From NCBI GenBank assembly GCA_023701135.1, contig JAMPXP010000001.1:186001-250000 (forward strand): DNA of 64,000 nucleotides, read 5' to 3'. Below the pieces are notes generated by a model, which saw only the letters and a list, made by a program, of their open reading frames with translations, made no database searches and was not told where the DNA came from. A program made the translations under genes and the position numbers. Below are positions 8,886 through 17,792 of the stretch, in pieces. Source of the stretch: Desulfobacula sp. (GTDB taxonomy: Bacteria > Desulfobacterota > Desulfobacteria > Desulfobacterales > Desulfobacteraceae). Within the stretch, counting starts at the first letter, position 1; each line of letters opens with the position of its first letter.

Positions 8886-9833
8886 CTATATGTCTAATAC
8901 TGACATTTCAAATGGAAAATTTCGGTTTAATGCAAATAAATCTGTTTCGAAGTTATTTTTTCCAGTCTCAGTTGTTACGGCACATTTAAACCCAAGCTGT
9001 TTGATTATAGGGATAAGCTCTTGAGAAAAATCTGATTTTTTCCCGAAAGGATAGGCAAAGCTATACACCTGTTTTTTTGTTTCCGCTTCAATTATTTCTT
9101 TTGACAGCTTTATTTCCTTCTTTGCACTTTCTATGCTGATTTGACTCAACACCGGATGACTTACCGTATGGGCACCGAATGAAATGCCATAATCTGACAT
9201 TTCCCGTATCTGATCCCAATTTAACATTAAATTTTCAAGGGGTTTAAAATTATCTATTTCAAGAATCTCATACAGTGTATTCAGAAATTGGTCCCGTTGT
9301 TCCTCAGGGCAGCTTCTCATATAAGACATCACCTTGTCTGAAGCAACTTTTCTTTCAATTTTACTATTTGTCGGAAAATTATAATCAGTGTCTATAATTT
9401 TGATTTGAATATGGTTTTTTGGAGTTTCCATAAAAGCATAACGGAATTTAATAAACCAGGGTGTTGATTTTTTATTGATAAAGTCCGTTGTCAGAAATAT
9501 GGTTGCCGGTAATTTGTATTGTTTTAAAACAGGATAGACAAGCTCATAATTGTCTAAGAAGCCGTCATCAAAGGTTATAACAACATAGCCTCTCAAGGAT
9601 TGTTTTTTTTCAAGCCGCTCCACAAGCGTCTTAAAGTCGATTACCGTATAATTTTGGGCAAGATGGGCCATTTCCTTTTTAAAAGAAAGCAGATCATTTT
9701 CAGGATAGAAACCGTTAGGTTTTTCTACAATGCTGTGATAGGGCAGAACATAAAACTGATTTTTTAAATGATTCAGTTTGTATAATTTGGTTTTTAAAAA
9801 TATCCGTTTGATGGTGTGTTTTGTAATGGTCAT
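8886..9833 (-). CDS. Polysaccharide deacetylase (NodB domain)
   Basis: The protein has 315 residues. Its NodB homology domain carries TFDDGFLDNYELVYPVL (metal/catalytic Asp pair) near residue 88 and the metal His motif FGAHTVSHPVLS near residue 218. There is no clear signal peptide, so it may be cytoplasmic or act on a membrane-side intermediate. It is one of two NodB-type proteins in the locus; the other (18169-19125) belongs to the exosortase-associated subfamily. It lies 16 nt downstream of the GT4 gene. Confidence 0.87.
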   Translation of the reverse strand: MTITKHTIKRIFLKTKLYKLNHLKNQFYVLPYHSIVEKPNGFYPENDLLSFKKEMAHLAQNYTVIDFKTLVERLEKKQSLRGYVVITFDDGFLDNYELVYPVLKQYKLPATIFLTTDFINKKSTPWFIKFRYAFMETPKNHIQIKIIDTDYNFPTNSKIERKVASDKVMSYMRSCPEEQRDQFLNTLYEILEIDNFKPLENLMLNWDQIREMSDYGISFGAHTVSHPVLSQISIESAKKEIKLSKEIIEAETKKQVYSFAYPFGKKSDFSQELIPIIKQLGFKCAVTTETGKNNFETDLFALNRNFPFEMSVLDI

Positions 9834-9849
9834 GCTATTAATTTCGTAT

Positions 9850-10998
9850 TTATGCAGGTGTTAAATATTCATATTGTTCAATGAGTTCATGCTTTGCCAT
9901 TCCCCAGTTATAAAGGTTCAAGCCGGCTGATTTTGCATTTTCGCTGAATTTGGTGAAATTATTATCCTGTAAAAAATCAAGTGCTGTTTTTATTTCATCA
10001 ATTGAATAGTCTTTTAATATGATTCCACAGTTGTTCTGCTTTACTATTTTTCCAATTTCTCCGAAATCACAGGTCAAAATTACTTTCCCGGCAGCAAGAC
10101 CTTCAAAAAGTTTATTGGGTGCACTGAAAGCTGCATTGGGGACATTTGGGTCAAACCCGTAAAATACAATGTCAGAAACAGCCGTGTACAATGGAATTTC
10201 TGATGGATTCACATAGCCAAGATAGGTGATATTTGAATAATTGGCTGCGGCATCTGCTGCCAGATTTTCACAAGGGCCATAACCGCCCAGAATCAGATAT
10301 ACACCCGGACTTTGTTTAACTGCATCTATCAGTTGCGGCAATTGTCTTTCAATACCCAGATGGGCAATAAAAACAATAACGAGCTGATTTTTCTGTATGA
10401 CGAACCGATCCAGGATTCTGTATTTTTCTTCCAAAGTAAAAACAAATTTTTCAGGATCCTGCCAGTTACCGACCACACAGGCTTTTGGTGCGCCTCTTTT
10501 GACAAGGTATTCCTTTAGGATATCACCCACAGTGATGACAAGATCGGTTCGTTTCATGAAAAAATTTTCAGCCTTGAAAATCATTTTTTTAAGCAATGAC
10601 GGGATATTCAATAACATATCAATATAACTTTCGTGGGCATCATAAACCAATCTTGCTTTTTTAATCCTTGAAATAATAAAGCCCAACGGCAAGGTATCAA
10701 AATCATGGGCGTGAACAATATCAATTTTTTTTTTATAAAGAGTTTTAAATAAGGCCTTAATCCAAAAAAGAAAAAGGAATAATATCTGCGAGCTTCCCCT
10801 GCCGTGAGTAGAGGGAATATAAATTCTTTCTATTTTTATTCCCTCTATTATCTCGAAGAGAGGTTTTTTAAGATCACGATCCCAACATAAAATTTCAACA
10901 TCATATCCTTTTTCAATCAAGGCGATGGCTTCTCGATGAACGCGAGGATCAGGATTAAACGCATTGGAAAGCAACATTAATATCTTTTTAGTTTTCAA
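9850..10998 (-). CDS. Glycosyltransferase family 4
   Basis: The protein has 382 residues and two Rossmann domains (GT-B). The N-terminal part contains LLSNAFNPDPRVHREAIAL; the C-terminal part has FSAPNKLFEGLAAGKVIL, the usual donor-binding region (the classical EX7E is degenerate). It should add a sugar from a nucleotide donor to the lipid-linked repeat unit at the inner face of the membrane. It is one of only two clear glycosyltransferases in the window, besides the initiating sugar transferase. This implies a short repeat unit or further transferases elsewhere. Confidence 0.87.
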   Translation of the reverse strand: MKTKKILMLLSNAFNPDPRVHREAIALIEKGYDVEILCWDRDLKKPLFEIIEGIKIERIYIPSTHGRGSSQILFLFLFWIKALFKTLYKKKIDIVHAHDFDTLPLGFIISRIKKARLVYDAHESYIDMLLNIPSLLKKMIFKAENFFMKRTDLVITVGDILKEYLVKRGAPKACVVGNWQDPEKFVFTLEEKYRILDRFVIQKNQLVIVFIAHLGIERQLPQLIDAVKQSPGVYLILGGYGPCENLAADAAANYSNITYLGYVNPSEIPLYTAVSDIVFYGFDPNVPNAAFSAPNKLFEGLAAGKVILTCDFGEIGKIVKQNNCGIILKDYSIDEIKTALDFLQDNNFTKFSENAKSAGLNLYNWGMAKHELIEQYEYLTPA

Positions 10999-11043
10999 AC
11001 CGACTCACCTTTTTAAACCATTTTACTGGATTGAATCCGCAAA

Positions 11044-12264
11044 CTATATTTGCAAAAGAAATTTGGATATTATTTCAAGAATCTTCTCGGCAGCATGTCC
11101 GTCACCATATAGATTATCCATATCTGAGTGACTGGGCGTCTTGAATACATTGCCATGAAAAGGCGGAAGGATATCCTTTTTATTTTTTAAAGCAGCATGA
11201 GCAAGTTCAATTTTTTGGATGTCTGCACCTGCAATAGAATTCCAACCGGTTTCAACTGTTTCAACCCATTCTGTTTCATCTCTTAGCGTAATACATGGAA
11301 TTTTCAGAAAAAAGGCCTCTTTTTGAACACCTCCTGAATCTGTTAATATGGAATCGGCATTTGCTTCTAGCTGCAACATATCCAAATATCCTACTGGATC
11401 AATGATCATGACATTGGAGTTAAACGCTCTATCCTTTTTAGAATCATTGATCTGTTTGATATGTTTTAACGTCCTTGGGTGCAAAGGTAAAATAATTTTG
11501 CTGCCATTAGCGGAAATATTATTGAATGCCTTCATAATATTTCCCAATCTTTTAGGATCATCCGTGTTTTCAGCGCGATGCAGGGTTGCTAAAACATATT
11601 CCTTTTGCCCGATACCCAGCCGTGCCAAAATATCTGATTTTATGTTTGAAAGATTCCTATTGAATAATACAGAGTCATACATCACATCCCCGACATTAAA
11701 AACAAATTGTGAATTAAATGAATAATCAGAAAAATCAAAAGGCGGATAAGACATGATTCGTTTTGAAGAAAGGTTTAAAACTGCGGTCTGAGTCGGACAG
11801 AACAAAAGTTGGGAAATTTCATCGGCCATAATACGATTGATTTCCTCAGGCATCAGGCGGTTAAAACTTCTAAGCCCGGCTTCTACATGGGCACTGGGAA
11901 TATGTAGTTTAACGGCGGCAACAGCACCAGCCATGGTTGAATTGGTATCTCCGTAAGTCAAAACAAGGTCCGGTTTTTCATGCAAAAGAACCTCTTCGAT
12001 TTTCTCCATCATCTTTCCTGACTGGCTTCCATGGGAACCCGAACCCACTTCAAGGTTATAGTCGGGCTGAGGAATTTCCAGTTCATCAAAAAAAATTTTT
12101 GACATGTTTTCATCATAATGCTGCCCTGTATGTACGATAATCTCAGAAATTTCCATTCCCGAATTTTTATTATTTTTAATGGCCCGGGAAAGCGTGGCCG
12201 CTTTTATGAACTGGGGTCTTGCGCCTATAATTGTTACTATTTTTTTCATATCCGGCATAACCAT
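11044..12264 (-). CDS. wbpI: WbpI-like UDP-2,3-diacetamido-glucuronate 2-epimerase
   Basis: The protein has 406 residues and belongs to the non-hydrolysing UDP-GlcNAc 2-epimerase family (GARPQFIKAA, HTGQHYD, HVEAGLRSF, MPEEINR, ATLHRAEN, LTDSGGVQKEA). It is longer than WecB and carries TEWVETVETGWN and LYGDGHAAEKI, which I recognise from WbpI. It lies 8 nt after wbpE and follows wbpB-wbpD-wbpE, which fixes its likely substrate as UDP-GlcNAc(3NAc)A, converted to UDP-ManNAc(3NAc)A. ATG codons at the fourth to sixth positions could also be the start; MKKIVTIIGARPQF is where the family usually begins. Confidence 0.85.
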   Translation of the reverse strand: MVMPDMKKIVTIIGARPQFIKAATLSRAIKNNKNSGMEISEIIVHTGQHYDENMSKIFFDELEIPQPDYNLEVGSGSHGSQSGKMMEKIEEVLLHEKPDLVLTYGDTNSTMAGAVAAVKLHIPSAHVEAGLRSFNRLMPEEINRIMADEISQLLFCPTQTAVLNLSSKRIMSYPPFDFSDYSFNSQFVFNVGDVMYDSVLFNRNLSNIKSDILARLGIGQKEYVLATLHRAENTDDPKRLGNIMKAFNNISANGSKIILPLHPRTLKHIKQINDSKKDRAFNSNVMIIDPVGYLDMLQLEANADSILTDSGGVQKEAFFLKIPCITLRDETEWVETVETGWNSIAGADIQKIELAHAALKNKKDILPPFHGNVFKTPSHSDMDNLYGDGHAAEKILEIISKFLLQI

Positions 12265-12271
12265 CTCTGCT

Positions 12272-13441
12272 TCAACTATTATTTTTAATTATTTTTGTAA
12301 TTTTAAATATCTGGTCATCTGTTAGATAAGGATGCATGGGTAAACTAAAAATATGATTTGAACAATATTCGGATACAGGGAAATCCTCGTTTTCATATTT
12401 AAGAAATGAATAGGCAGTCTGCAGATGCAACGGTTTGGGATAATAAATTGCTGTGGGAATACCATTCTCCTCCAGTCTTTTTTGTAAATTACCTCTGTTT
12501 TCTGAAAGAATGGAGTACTGCGCCCATACACTTGAGTAGCCCTTAGGAGTAAAGGGCGTTTTCACAATCCCGGAAAGATGCTCACTGTACATTTGAGCAA
12601 CATAGTTTCTTTGATCGATTTCATCCGGGAAAATTCTTAATTTTTCGAGTAAGATAGCTGCTTGCAGGGTATCCAGTCTTCCGTTAATCCCAATTCTGAC
12701 ATTATCATATTTATCATTGCCTTTTCCGTGAATCCTTATGGATCGCAATTTATCGGCCAGATAATCATCATTTGTAAAAACAGCACCACCATCTCCATAG
12801 CACCCCAATGGTTTTGCCGGGAAAAAACTGGTTGCAGAAATTTCAGCTAAATTGCAAGCTCTATGATTATCCAATGATGCGCCAAAACTTTGTGCCGCAT
12901 CCTCTATAACAAACATATTATATTTTTGTGCTATTCTATTAATTTTCGAGTAGTTGGCAGGAAGACCGAAAAGGTCAACACCAATGATCCCCTTAGGTTT
13001 TAATGGGGAAATACTCATATATTCGGCACCAGGTAACGGGTGTTTAGACCTATCCATATTCAGCAACGCCTCAATGGCTTGTTCAAGCTTAACAGGGTCC
13101 ATATTAAACGTTTCGAGCTCAATATCAACAAACACAGGGGTCGCTCCTAAAAGAGTGATTGTCTCTGCGGTAGCGATAAAGGTAAACGGTGTTGTAAAAA
13201 CTGCATCACCTGGACCTATGCCTTTTGCCATCAAGCCCATAAGCAATGCGTCGGTCCCTGAAGCACACGTGATAGTGTGTTTTGCTCCGATAAACTCCGA
13301 CAATTGTTGCTCCAACTCAAAAACTTCAGGCCCCATAATATATTTACCATGGGATAGAACCGCCTTGATGCGCTGTTCCAGTTGAGGATATATCCTTTTT
13401 TGCTGTGCTTCTAAATCAATAAATTGGACTAAATTGTTCAT
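12272..13441 (-). CDS. wbpE: WbpE-like PLP aminotransferase (UDP-3-keto-sugar)
   Basis: The protein has 389 residues and belongs to the DegT/DnrJ/EryC1/StrS family. Key motifs are GKYIMGPEV, CASGTDALLMGL, EDAAQSFGAS and TSFFPAKPLGCYGDGGA, with the PLP lysine in the last one. Many segments match Pseudomonas WbpE as I remember it, including NGRLDTLQAAILL and the C-terminal SLPMHPYLT. It transaminates the 3-keto intermediate of UDP-GlcNAcA. It lies 12 nt after wbpD and just before wbpI. An AGGA lies 10 nt before the ATG. Confidence 0.9.
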   Translation of the reverse strand: MNNLVQFIDLEAQQKRIYPQLEQRIKAVLSHGKYIMGPEVFELEQQLSEFIGAKHTITCASGTDALLMGLMAKGIGPGDAVFTTPFTFIATAETITLLGATPVFVDIELETFNMDPVKLEQAIEALLNMDRSKHPLPGAEYMSISPLKPKGIIGVDLFGLPANYSKINRIAQKYNMFVIEDAAQSFGASLDNHRACNLAEISATSFFPAKPLGCYGDGGAVFTNDDYLADKLRSIRIHGKGNDKYDNVRIGINGRLDTLQAAILLEKLRIFPDEIDQRNYVAQMYSEHLSGIVKTPFTPKGYSSVWAQYSILSENRGNLQKRLEENGIPTAIYYPKPLHLQTAYSFLKYENEDFPVSEYCSNHIFSLPMHPYLTDDQIFKITKIIKNNS

Positions 13442-13453
13442 TTTTAAAAAATC

Positions 13454-14125
13454 CTAATTTTTTTTATGGAAATACCGGTAAGAAAATTTCCCCTTGGTAA
13501 TTTCACCGATCAGGGGCTCATTCTCATCCAAATCAATGCAGTACATTACATTTTCAGTATTTTTCATATATCTTAAATGGCTTTCAGGACAGATGTATAC
13601 CCCATCCTTGTCAGGATTTTCAAGTTTATGTCCGTGACGGCTCATCCACCCCTGTAGCTTTGCAGGCACCCCCATGACCATTCCATAATCAGGGATATCA
13701 CCGGCTACAACTGCACCTGCTGCTACAAAAGCATACCTTCCAATAACAACACCACAAATAACGGTCGCATTGGCACCGATACTTGAGCCTTTCTTGATGA
13801 TCGTTGATTCATAAAGATTTTTTCGATTCACCTGGGATCTGGGGTTTGATACATTGGTCAGAACACATGAAGGTCCTAAAAAAACATCATCTTCGATAAT
13901 TGTCCCTTCATAAACTGACACATTATTTTGGATTTTAACATTATCTCCTATTGTAACTCCACCGGAAATGCAGACATTTTGACCCAAATTGCAGTTTCGT
14001 CCGATAATAGCCCCTGACAAAACATGTGAAAAATGCCAGATTCTCGTACCATCTCCAATGATCACATTTTCATCAATATAGGAGGACTCGTGAACAAAAA
14101 ATTCATTTTTTTCTGAAATACTCAT
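13454..14125 (-). CDS. wbpD: WbpD-like N-acetyltransferase, left-handed beta-helix
   Basis: The protein has 223 residues. From residue 10 it has hexapeptide repeats (IGDGTRIWHFSHVLSGAIIG, IGDNVKIQNNVSVYEG, IGANATVICGVVIG), then GVPAKLQGWMSRHGHKL, the WbpD-family end. It transfers acetyl from acetyl-CoA to the 3-amino group made by WbpE. A C-terminal extension of about 50 residues (after residue 172) with CPES and YCID is typical of longer WbpD relatives and may bind metal; its role is not known to me. It is placed between wbpB and wbpE with 11-12 nt spacers. Confidence 0.88.
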   Translation of the reverse strand: MSISEKNEFFVHESSYIDENVIIGDGTRIWHFSHVLSGAIIGRNCNLGQNVCISGGVTIGDNVKIQNNVSVYEGTIIEDDVFLGPSCVLTNVSNPRSQVNRKNLYESTIIKKGSSIGANATVICGVVIGRYAFVAAGAVVAGDIPDYGMVMGVPAKLQGWMSRHGHKLENPDKDGVYICPESHLRYMKNTENVMYCIDLDENEPLIGEITKGKFSYRYFHKKN

Positions 14126-14136
14126 TTCTCAGATCT

Positions 14137-15105
14137 TTATTTTAATAAGAATGGGTGAATATTGTTTGAACTGTGTTTTCCAGGATTCATTTCTCTGATA
14201 CTTGAGACAAGATTGATTGAGGGTCGCGCATGTTCAATGCCGAACCCTCTCCCTTCAAGGATATCTCGATAAACCAGCGTGTGAAGTTCAGTAAATCCAC
14301 CTGAAAATTCAATCTCTTCTTCATCCACTGTAATGGAACGGAAAGTAGGGTTGCCTCGTTTTTTGACCTCTTCCGGCAGGTCGTCACGATCAACTGACAG
14401 GAACCATCTGACCTTTGCTTTTTCGAGTTCAATGAAACCACCTGTTTTCTTTTTATTAGACACGTGGACTTCGCTGTATTTTACATCTCCAAAAATCCAA
14501 AGCAGCATGTCAAAGAAATGAATTCCAATATTGGTGGCAATCCCTCCAGATTTTTCCATTACCCCTTTCCACGAATTGAAATACCAGTTACCTCTGGATG
14601 TGATATAGGACATATCAATGAGATATTTTTTATTTTTATTTTCTGTGTCTATTTTTTCTTTGAGTGCTAAAATTGAAGGGTGAACCCTTAATTGCAGGAT
14701 ATTATAAATTCTACAACCGGTTTCGTTTTCGATTTCAGACAGTGCATCAAGATTCCAGGGATTAAGAACAAGCGGTTTTTCGCAAATTGCATCTGCACCT
14801 ATCCGCAAAGCAAACCGAATGTGGGCATCATGCAAATAATTGGGAGAACAGATGCTCACGTAATGGATTCTTTTTTGTGGATCATTCCTTTTAAGCTTTT
14901 CCGCATGCCTGTCAAATCGTTCAAATTCAGTAAAAAATGCGGCATCATAGGAATAACTATCCATGATCCCTACCGAATCGCTGGTATCAAGGGCGGCAAC
15001 AAGATTATTTCCTGTATCCTGTATTGCTTTAAAATGTTTGGGTGCAACATATCCTGCTGCACCTATAACTGCAAAATTAAATGGCGGTTTTTTATCTTCC
15101 ATCAT
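14137..15105 (-). CDS. wbpB: WbpB-like UDP-GlcNAc-uronate 3-dehydrogenase
   Basis: The protein has 322 residues and belongs to the Gfo/Idh/MocA oxidoreductase family. The N-terminal Rossmann motif is FNFAVIGAAGYVAPKHFKAI, followed by VSICSPNYLH and CEKPLVLNPW with the EKP catalytic motif, then NILQLRVHPS, YITSRGNWYFNSWKG and FLSVDRDDLPE. These match WbpB closely. It oxidises the 3-OH of UDP-GlcNAcA, coupled with WbpE. An AAAGGAG precedes the double ATG start. It is the first gene of the wbpB-D-E-I block. Confidence 0.9.
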   Translation of the reverse strand: MMEDKKPPFNFAVIGAAGYVAPKHFKAIQDTGNNLVAALDTSDSVGIMDSYSYDAAFFTEFERFDRHAEKLKRNDPQKRIHYVSICSPNYLHDAHIRFALRIGADAICEKPLVLNPWNLDALSEIENETGCRIYNILQLRVHPSILALKEKIDTENKNKKYLIDMSYITSRGNWYFNSWKGVMEKSGGIATNIGIHFFDMLLWIFGDVKYSEVHVSNKKKTGGFIELEKAKVRWFLSVDRDDLPEEVKKRGNPTFRSITVDEEEIEFSGGFTELHTLVYRDILEGRGFGIEHARPSINLVSSIREMNPGKHSSNNIHPFLLK

Positions 15106-15117
15106 GTTACAACTCCT

Positions 15118-15924
15118 TTATTTTTTAAAAACCGGTTTTTTAAAAAAATATCTATGTTTAAAAAAATAATAAACAAGCCCTTTTATATGGTTAATAAAAG
15201 CCTTATTTAGCTTAAACCCTCTTGATAGTTCCTGAGTATGATGTATCACGAAAACAGAATTGTCATAAATGATTCTATAACCGCTTTGCCAGATCCTGAG
15301 ACAATAGTCCGCATCTTCAGGTGAGTAAAAAATTTTTTCATCCAGCAGCCCAATTTTATCCAGCATGTTTTTTTTCATTATCCAGAAGGCAGAGATGGCA
15401 TAATCGACATTTACTGATTCATTGGATTGTGATTTCAGAGCTTCCGTTTTTTCCATTTTTTTTAAAAAGCAATACCGGTAGATTTTTCGGCCAATGGTTG
15501 GGAAACTGTCGGTTGATTTCTGGAGTCTGCCATCCGGGTATACTATTTTCGGCACGGCCAGCCCGGTGTGATGGTTTTTTTCAAGGACGGCAATCAATCC
15601 GTCAATGGTTCCGGGAAAAACCTCAACATCTGAATCCATAACGCAGACATATCTGCTGTCTGCTTTTTTTAATCCGAGATTTCTGGAATAGGTGGTGCCC
15701 ATGTTGCGGTCCAGCATGAAAAGCGTAACCATCACCGGCATTTTATTTTTCAAGGCGTTTAGGATATCCGGGGTTTTATCCATGGAGCCGTTATCGGTGA
15801 TATAGATATGATATGTCAGGTCTGTCCGGCCAAGTGCGGAGATGAGGGAGTCCATGCATTTCTGGATATAGGATTCCGAGTTCCAGGTCAGGATAATAAA
15901 GGATATGTCTGTTTTGGGTTTCAT
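15118..15924 (-). CDS. Glycosyltransferase family 2
   Basis: The protein has 268 residues and belongs to the GT-A fold: SFIILTWNSESYIQKCMDSL at the N-terminus, a DSDVEV DXD-type motif near residue 97, and SPEDADYCLRIWQSGYRI as the acceptor-side ED motif. It ends in a basic and aromatic tail (KHRYFFKKPVFKK). It should transfer a sugar to the growing lipid-linked repeat unit. It lies 5 nt downstream of the FemAB-like gene and 12 nt before wbpB. Confidence 0.88.
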   Translation of the reverse strand: MKPKTDISFIILTWNSESYIQKCMDSLISALGRTDLTYHIYITDNGSMDKTPDILNALKNKMPVMVTLFMLDRNMGTTYSRNLGLKKADSRYVCVMDSDVEVFPGTIDGLIAVLEKNHHTGLAVPKIVYPDGRLQKSTDSFPTIGRKIYRYCFLKKMEKTEALKSQSNESVNVDYAISAFWIMKKNMLDKIGLLDEKIFYSPEDADYCLRIWQSGYRIIYDNSVFVIHHTQELSRGFKLNKAFINHIKGLVYYFFKHRYFFKKPVFKK

Positions 15925-15929
15925 ATGGG

Positions 15930-16994
15930 TTAAAGGGAAATATATCTGCGGGTCATATTGCCGAATGCTTTAAAAACAGAGATCGGCATTTTTATGATCA
16001 TGGACTCAACCAGTTTTCTTTTTTCAGAGATGTCGGGCGAAACGGTGTTTGCAACGGGTTGTAATGTGTGTTTGCACCTGCCGGCGGTTTTAAAATCTGC
16101 CCAGTAAAGGGGTGCGGGGTTAGCTCCCCATTGTTTTTTAAAGCCGAATGTTCCTTCATCCGGGGTGGAGCGGCCAAAATCAAAAAGGGGATAGCGATTG
16201 TCCGCCGCAAATTTTAAAAAAGCCCAATAGAGCATCATATTGGGATTCCAGGAATTGAACCGTCTCAATGAGGAGGCCCAGGGCACGGATACCGTGTTGG
16301 GGTGGCAGAGCAGGATCCCGCCGGCAGCCGGAGTCTGGTCCGGCATTTTCACAAGGAACAGGATGGCCCTGTTTTTATATCTGCATAAAATTTGTTTGAT
16401 CCAGTTTCTTGAATGAACCGGTGAGCCAAGGTCCCGCATGTTTTCTGCAAACAGCGGATAAAACTCGTTGAGTAGTTCCACGCCGCCGGACCGGACGCTT
16501 AAACCGTCTTTGAAAGGTTTTTTAACCTGGCTGCGCAATTTTGCCTTAAAGGATGCCAGCAGTTTTTCCGAATTGTCCGGAAGGCGCAGGAGCATTCGGA
16601 CTTTGCTTCTGTTAAGGGTCGCATCAGGCTCGAAACCTGCCAGAGGGTTTGTGGATCTTAGGGATACGGTCCGGATGCCCATGGTGTTGGCAAGGTTCAA
16701 GGCTTCGGATATCAGTTGGTGTTCAATATCCGGGGAATCCGCCAGGGGGCCTGCGGCATCACAATAGGGAAGAGAGACCAGGCTGCCCGAAGTAAAGGGC
16801 AGATTTACCCGGATCAGGGGCAGTATTCCGGATATTTTGTTTCCGTTTCCGGCCATCAGATAGAGCCCTTTGAAGCCATACGCCTTTTCTACAGCTTCTT
16901 TCCAGGCAAAAAGCTGGTAGGCAATGCCTTGGGGATGGTTCAAGACATAGGCATTCCAGTTTTCTTTGTCCGCTGGCCCGGTAAGGGTGATCAT
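15930..16994 (-). CDS. FemAB/GNAT-like protein, exosortase A-associated type
   Basis: The protein has 354 residues and resembles the PEP-CTERM/exosortase-associated FemAB-related family. It has an N-terminal WNAYVLNHPQGIAYQLFAWK, a central RSQVKKPFKDGLSVRSGG and a C-terminal FDFGRSTPDEGTFGFKKQWG, the conserved acceptor region of FemAB-like GNAT tandem folds. The family is expected to attach an amino acid or similar acyl group; its true substrate in exosortase loci is unknown. Its ATG overlaps the HepT stop by one base (TAATG). In comparable loci this gene is usually next to the deacetylase; here three small genes separate them. Confidence 0.85.
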   Translation of the reverse strand: MITLTGPADKENWNAYVLNHPQGIAYQLFAWKEAVEKAYGFKGLYLMAGNGNKISGILPLIRVNLPFTSGSLVSLPYCDAAGPLADSPDIEHQLISEALNLANTMGIRTVSLRSTNPLAGFEPDATLNRSKVRMLLRLPDNSEKLLASFKAKLRSQVKKPFKDGLSVRSGGVELLNEFYPLFAENMRDLGSPVHSRNWIKQILCRYKNRAILFLVKMPDQTPAAGGILLCHPNTVSVPWASSLRRFNSWNPNMMLYWAFLKFAADNRYPLFDFGRSTPDEGTFGFKKQWGANPAPLYWADFKTAGRCKHTLQPVANTVSPDISEKRKLVESMIIKMPISVFKAFGNMTRRYISL

Positions 16995-17401
16995 TAACTG
17001 GTTTTCCTGACTTCATCGATGAAGGCGCTGAAAGCGTCGAGTCTTTTTGTGATGATGGTAAATAGAATCTGGGGATCAATGTTTTCGTATCTATGGACAA
17101 CAAAATTTCTGAATCGGATCATATCGGCATATTTTTCAAAGGATTGAATTATGTTTAGCCTTTCCAGCTCTCTGAAATTTTCTATGGATGAGTTTTTCGG
17201 TGGTATCTTTTTTATGGCCAGGATTCTTTCACTGACATCGATCATGATTTCTACACAGACGGTTAAAGCCCGTTCGACTGCATTGATTTTCAAACTAGAA
17301 TTTTTAAACTCAGCATAGGAATCGATCTTCCAATCATGGATTTCAATGAGTTTTTGTTCAAGAAGCCTCAGTTTTTTTTCGATGATACCGTTGATCTGCA
17401 T
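16994..17401 (-). CDS. hepT: HepT-like (HEPN) toxin, pair 1
   Basis: The protein has 135 residues and is all-helical, of the DUF86/HepT family. It carries the RX4HXY motif RNFVVHRY near residue 100. HepT proteins are ribonucleases or AMPylation targets neutralised by MntA-type nucleotidyltransferases. It overlaps the mntA gene by one base (ATGA), confirming the pair. It interrupts the exosortase operon between the deacetylase and FemAB genes. Confidence 0.85.
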   Translation of the reverse strand: MQINGIIEKKLRLLEQKLIEIHDWKIDSYAEFKNSSLKINAVERALTVCVEIMIDVSERILAIKKIPPKNSSIENFRELERLNIIQSFEKYADMIRFRNFVVHRYENIDPQILFTIITKRLDAFSAFIDEVRKTS

Positions 17402-17790
17402 CAGGCATACCCTCTGTAAGCCAATTGCCGCTGCATCCAGGCCATGGTATCTTCATATTCCCGGCAGGTTAATGAATAAAAACGCGCGTATTCCTCCATT
17501 TTATCATCCCGGATAAACAGGAGTTTGCCTTTCAGGGCTTCAAACCGTAATATTTCCGATGCGGTATTTAAGATAGTCAGGTCACATTCAACACTTACTG
17601 TCCTTTCGACGGATTTGACGATCGAAAGGATGAGGTCCGGTGTTACCGGAGTATTGAGATATACGCCGATATCAAAGTCTGACCCCTCTTTCACCACTCC
17701 TGACTGGGCTGATCCAAAAAGAAGAGCAAAATCAATTTGCGGTATGGTTTTTAGATCTGCGGCTAAATTTTGAATAGAAACCGGTTGCAT
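17401..17790 (-). CDS. mntA: MntA-like nucleotidyltransferase antitoxin, pair 1
   Basis: The protein has 129 residues with the minimal nucleotidyltransferase signature GS-X10-DXD in LLFGSAQSGVVKEGSDFDIG (about residues 25-43). The family AMPylates the HepT tyrosine to neutralise it. It lies 2 nt after the AlbA-domain gene and is coupled to hepT downstream. It is a self-contained module with no obvious part in polysaccharide synthesis. Confidence 0.86.
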   Translation of the reverse strand: MQPVSIQNLAADLKTIPQIDFALLFGSAQSGVVKEGSDFDIGVYLNTPVTPDLILSIVKSVERTVSVECDLTILNTASEILRFEALKGKLLFIRDDKMEEYARFYSLTCREYEDTMAWMQRQLAYRGYA

Positions 17791-17792
17791 AT

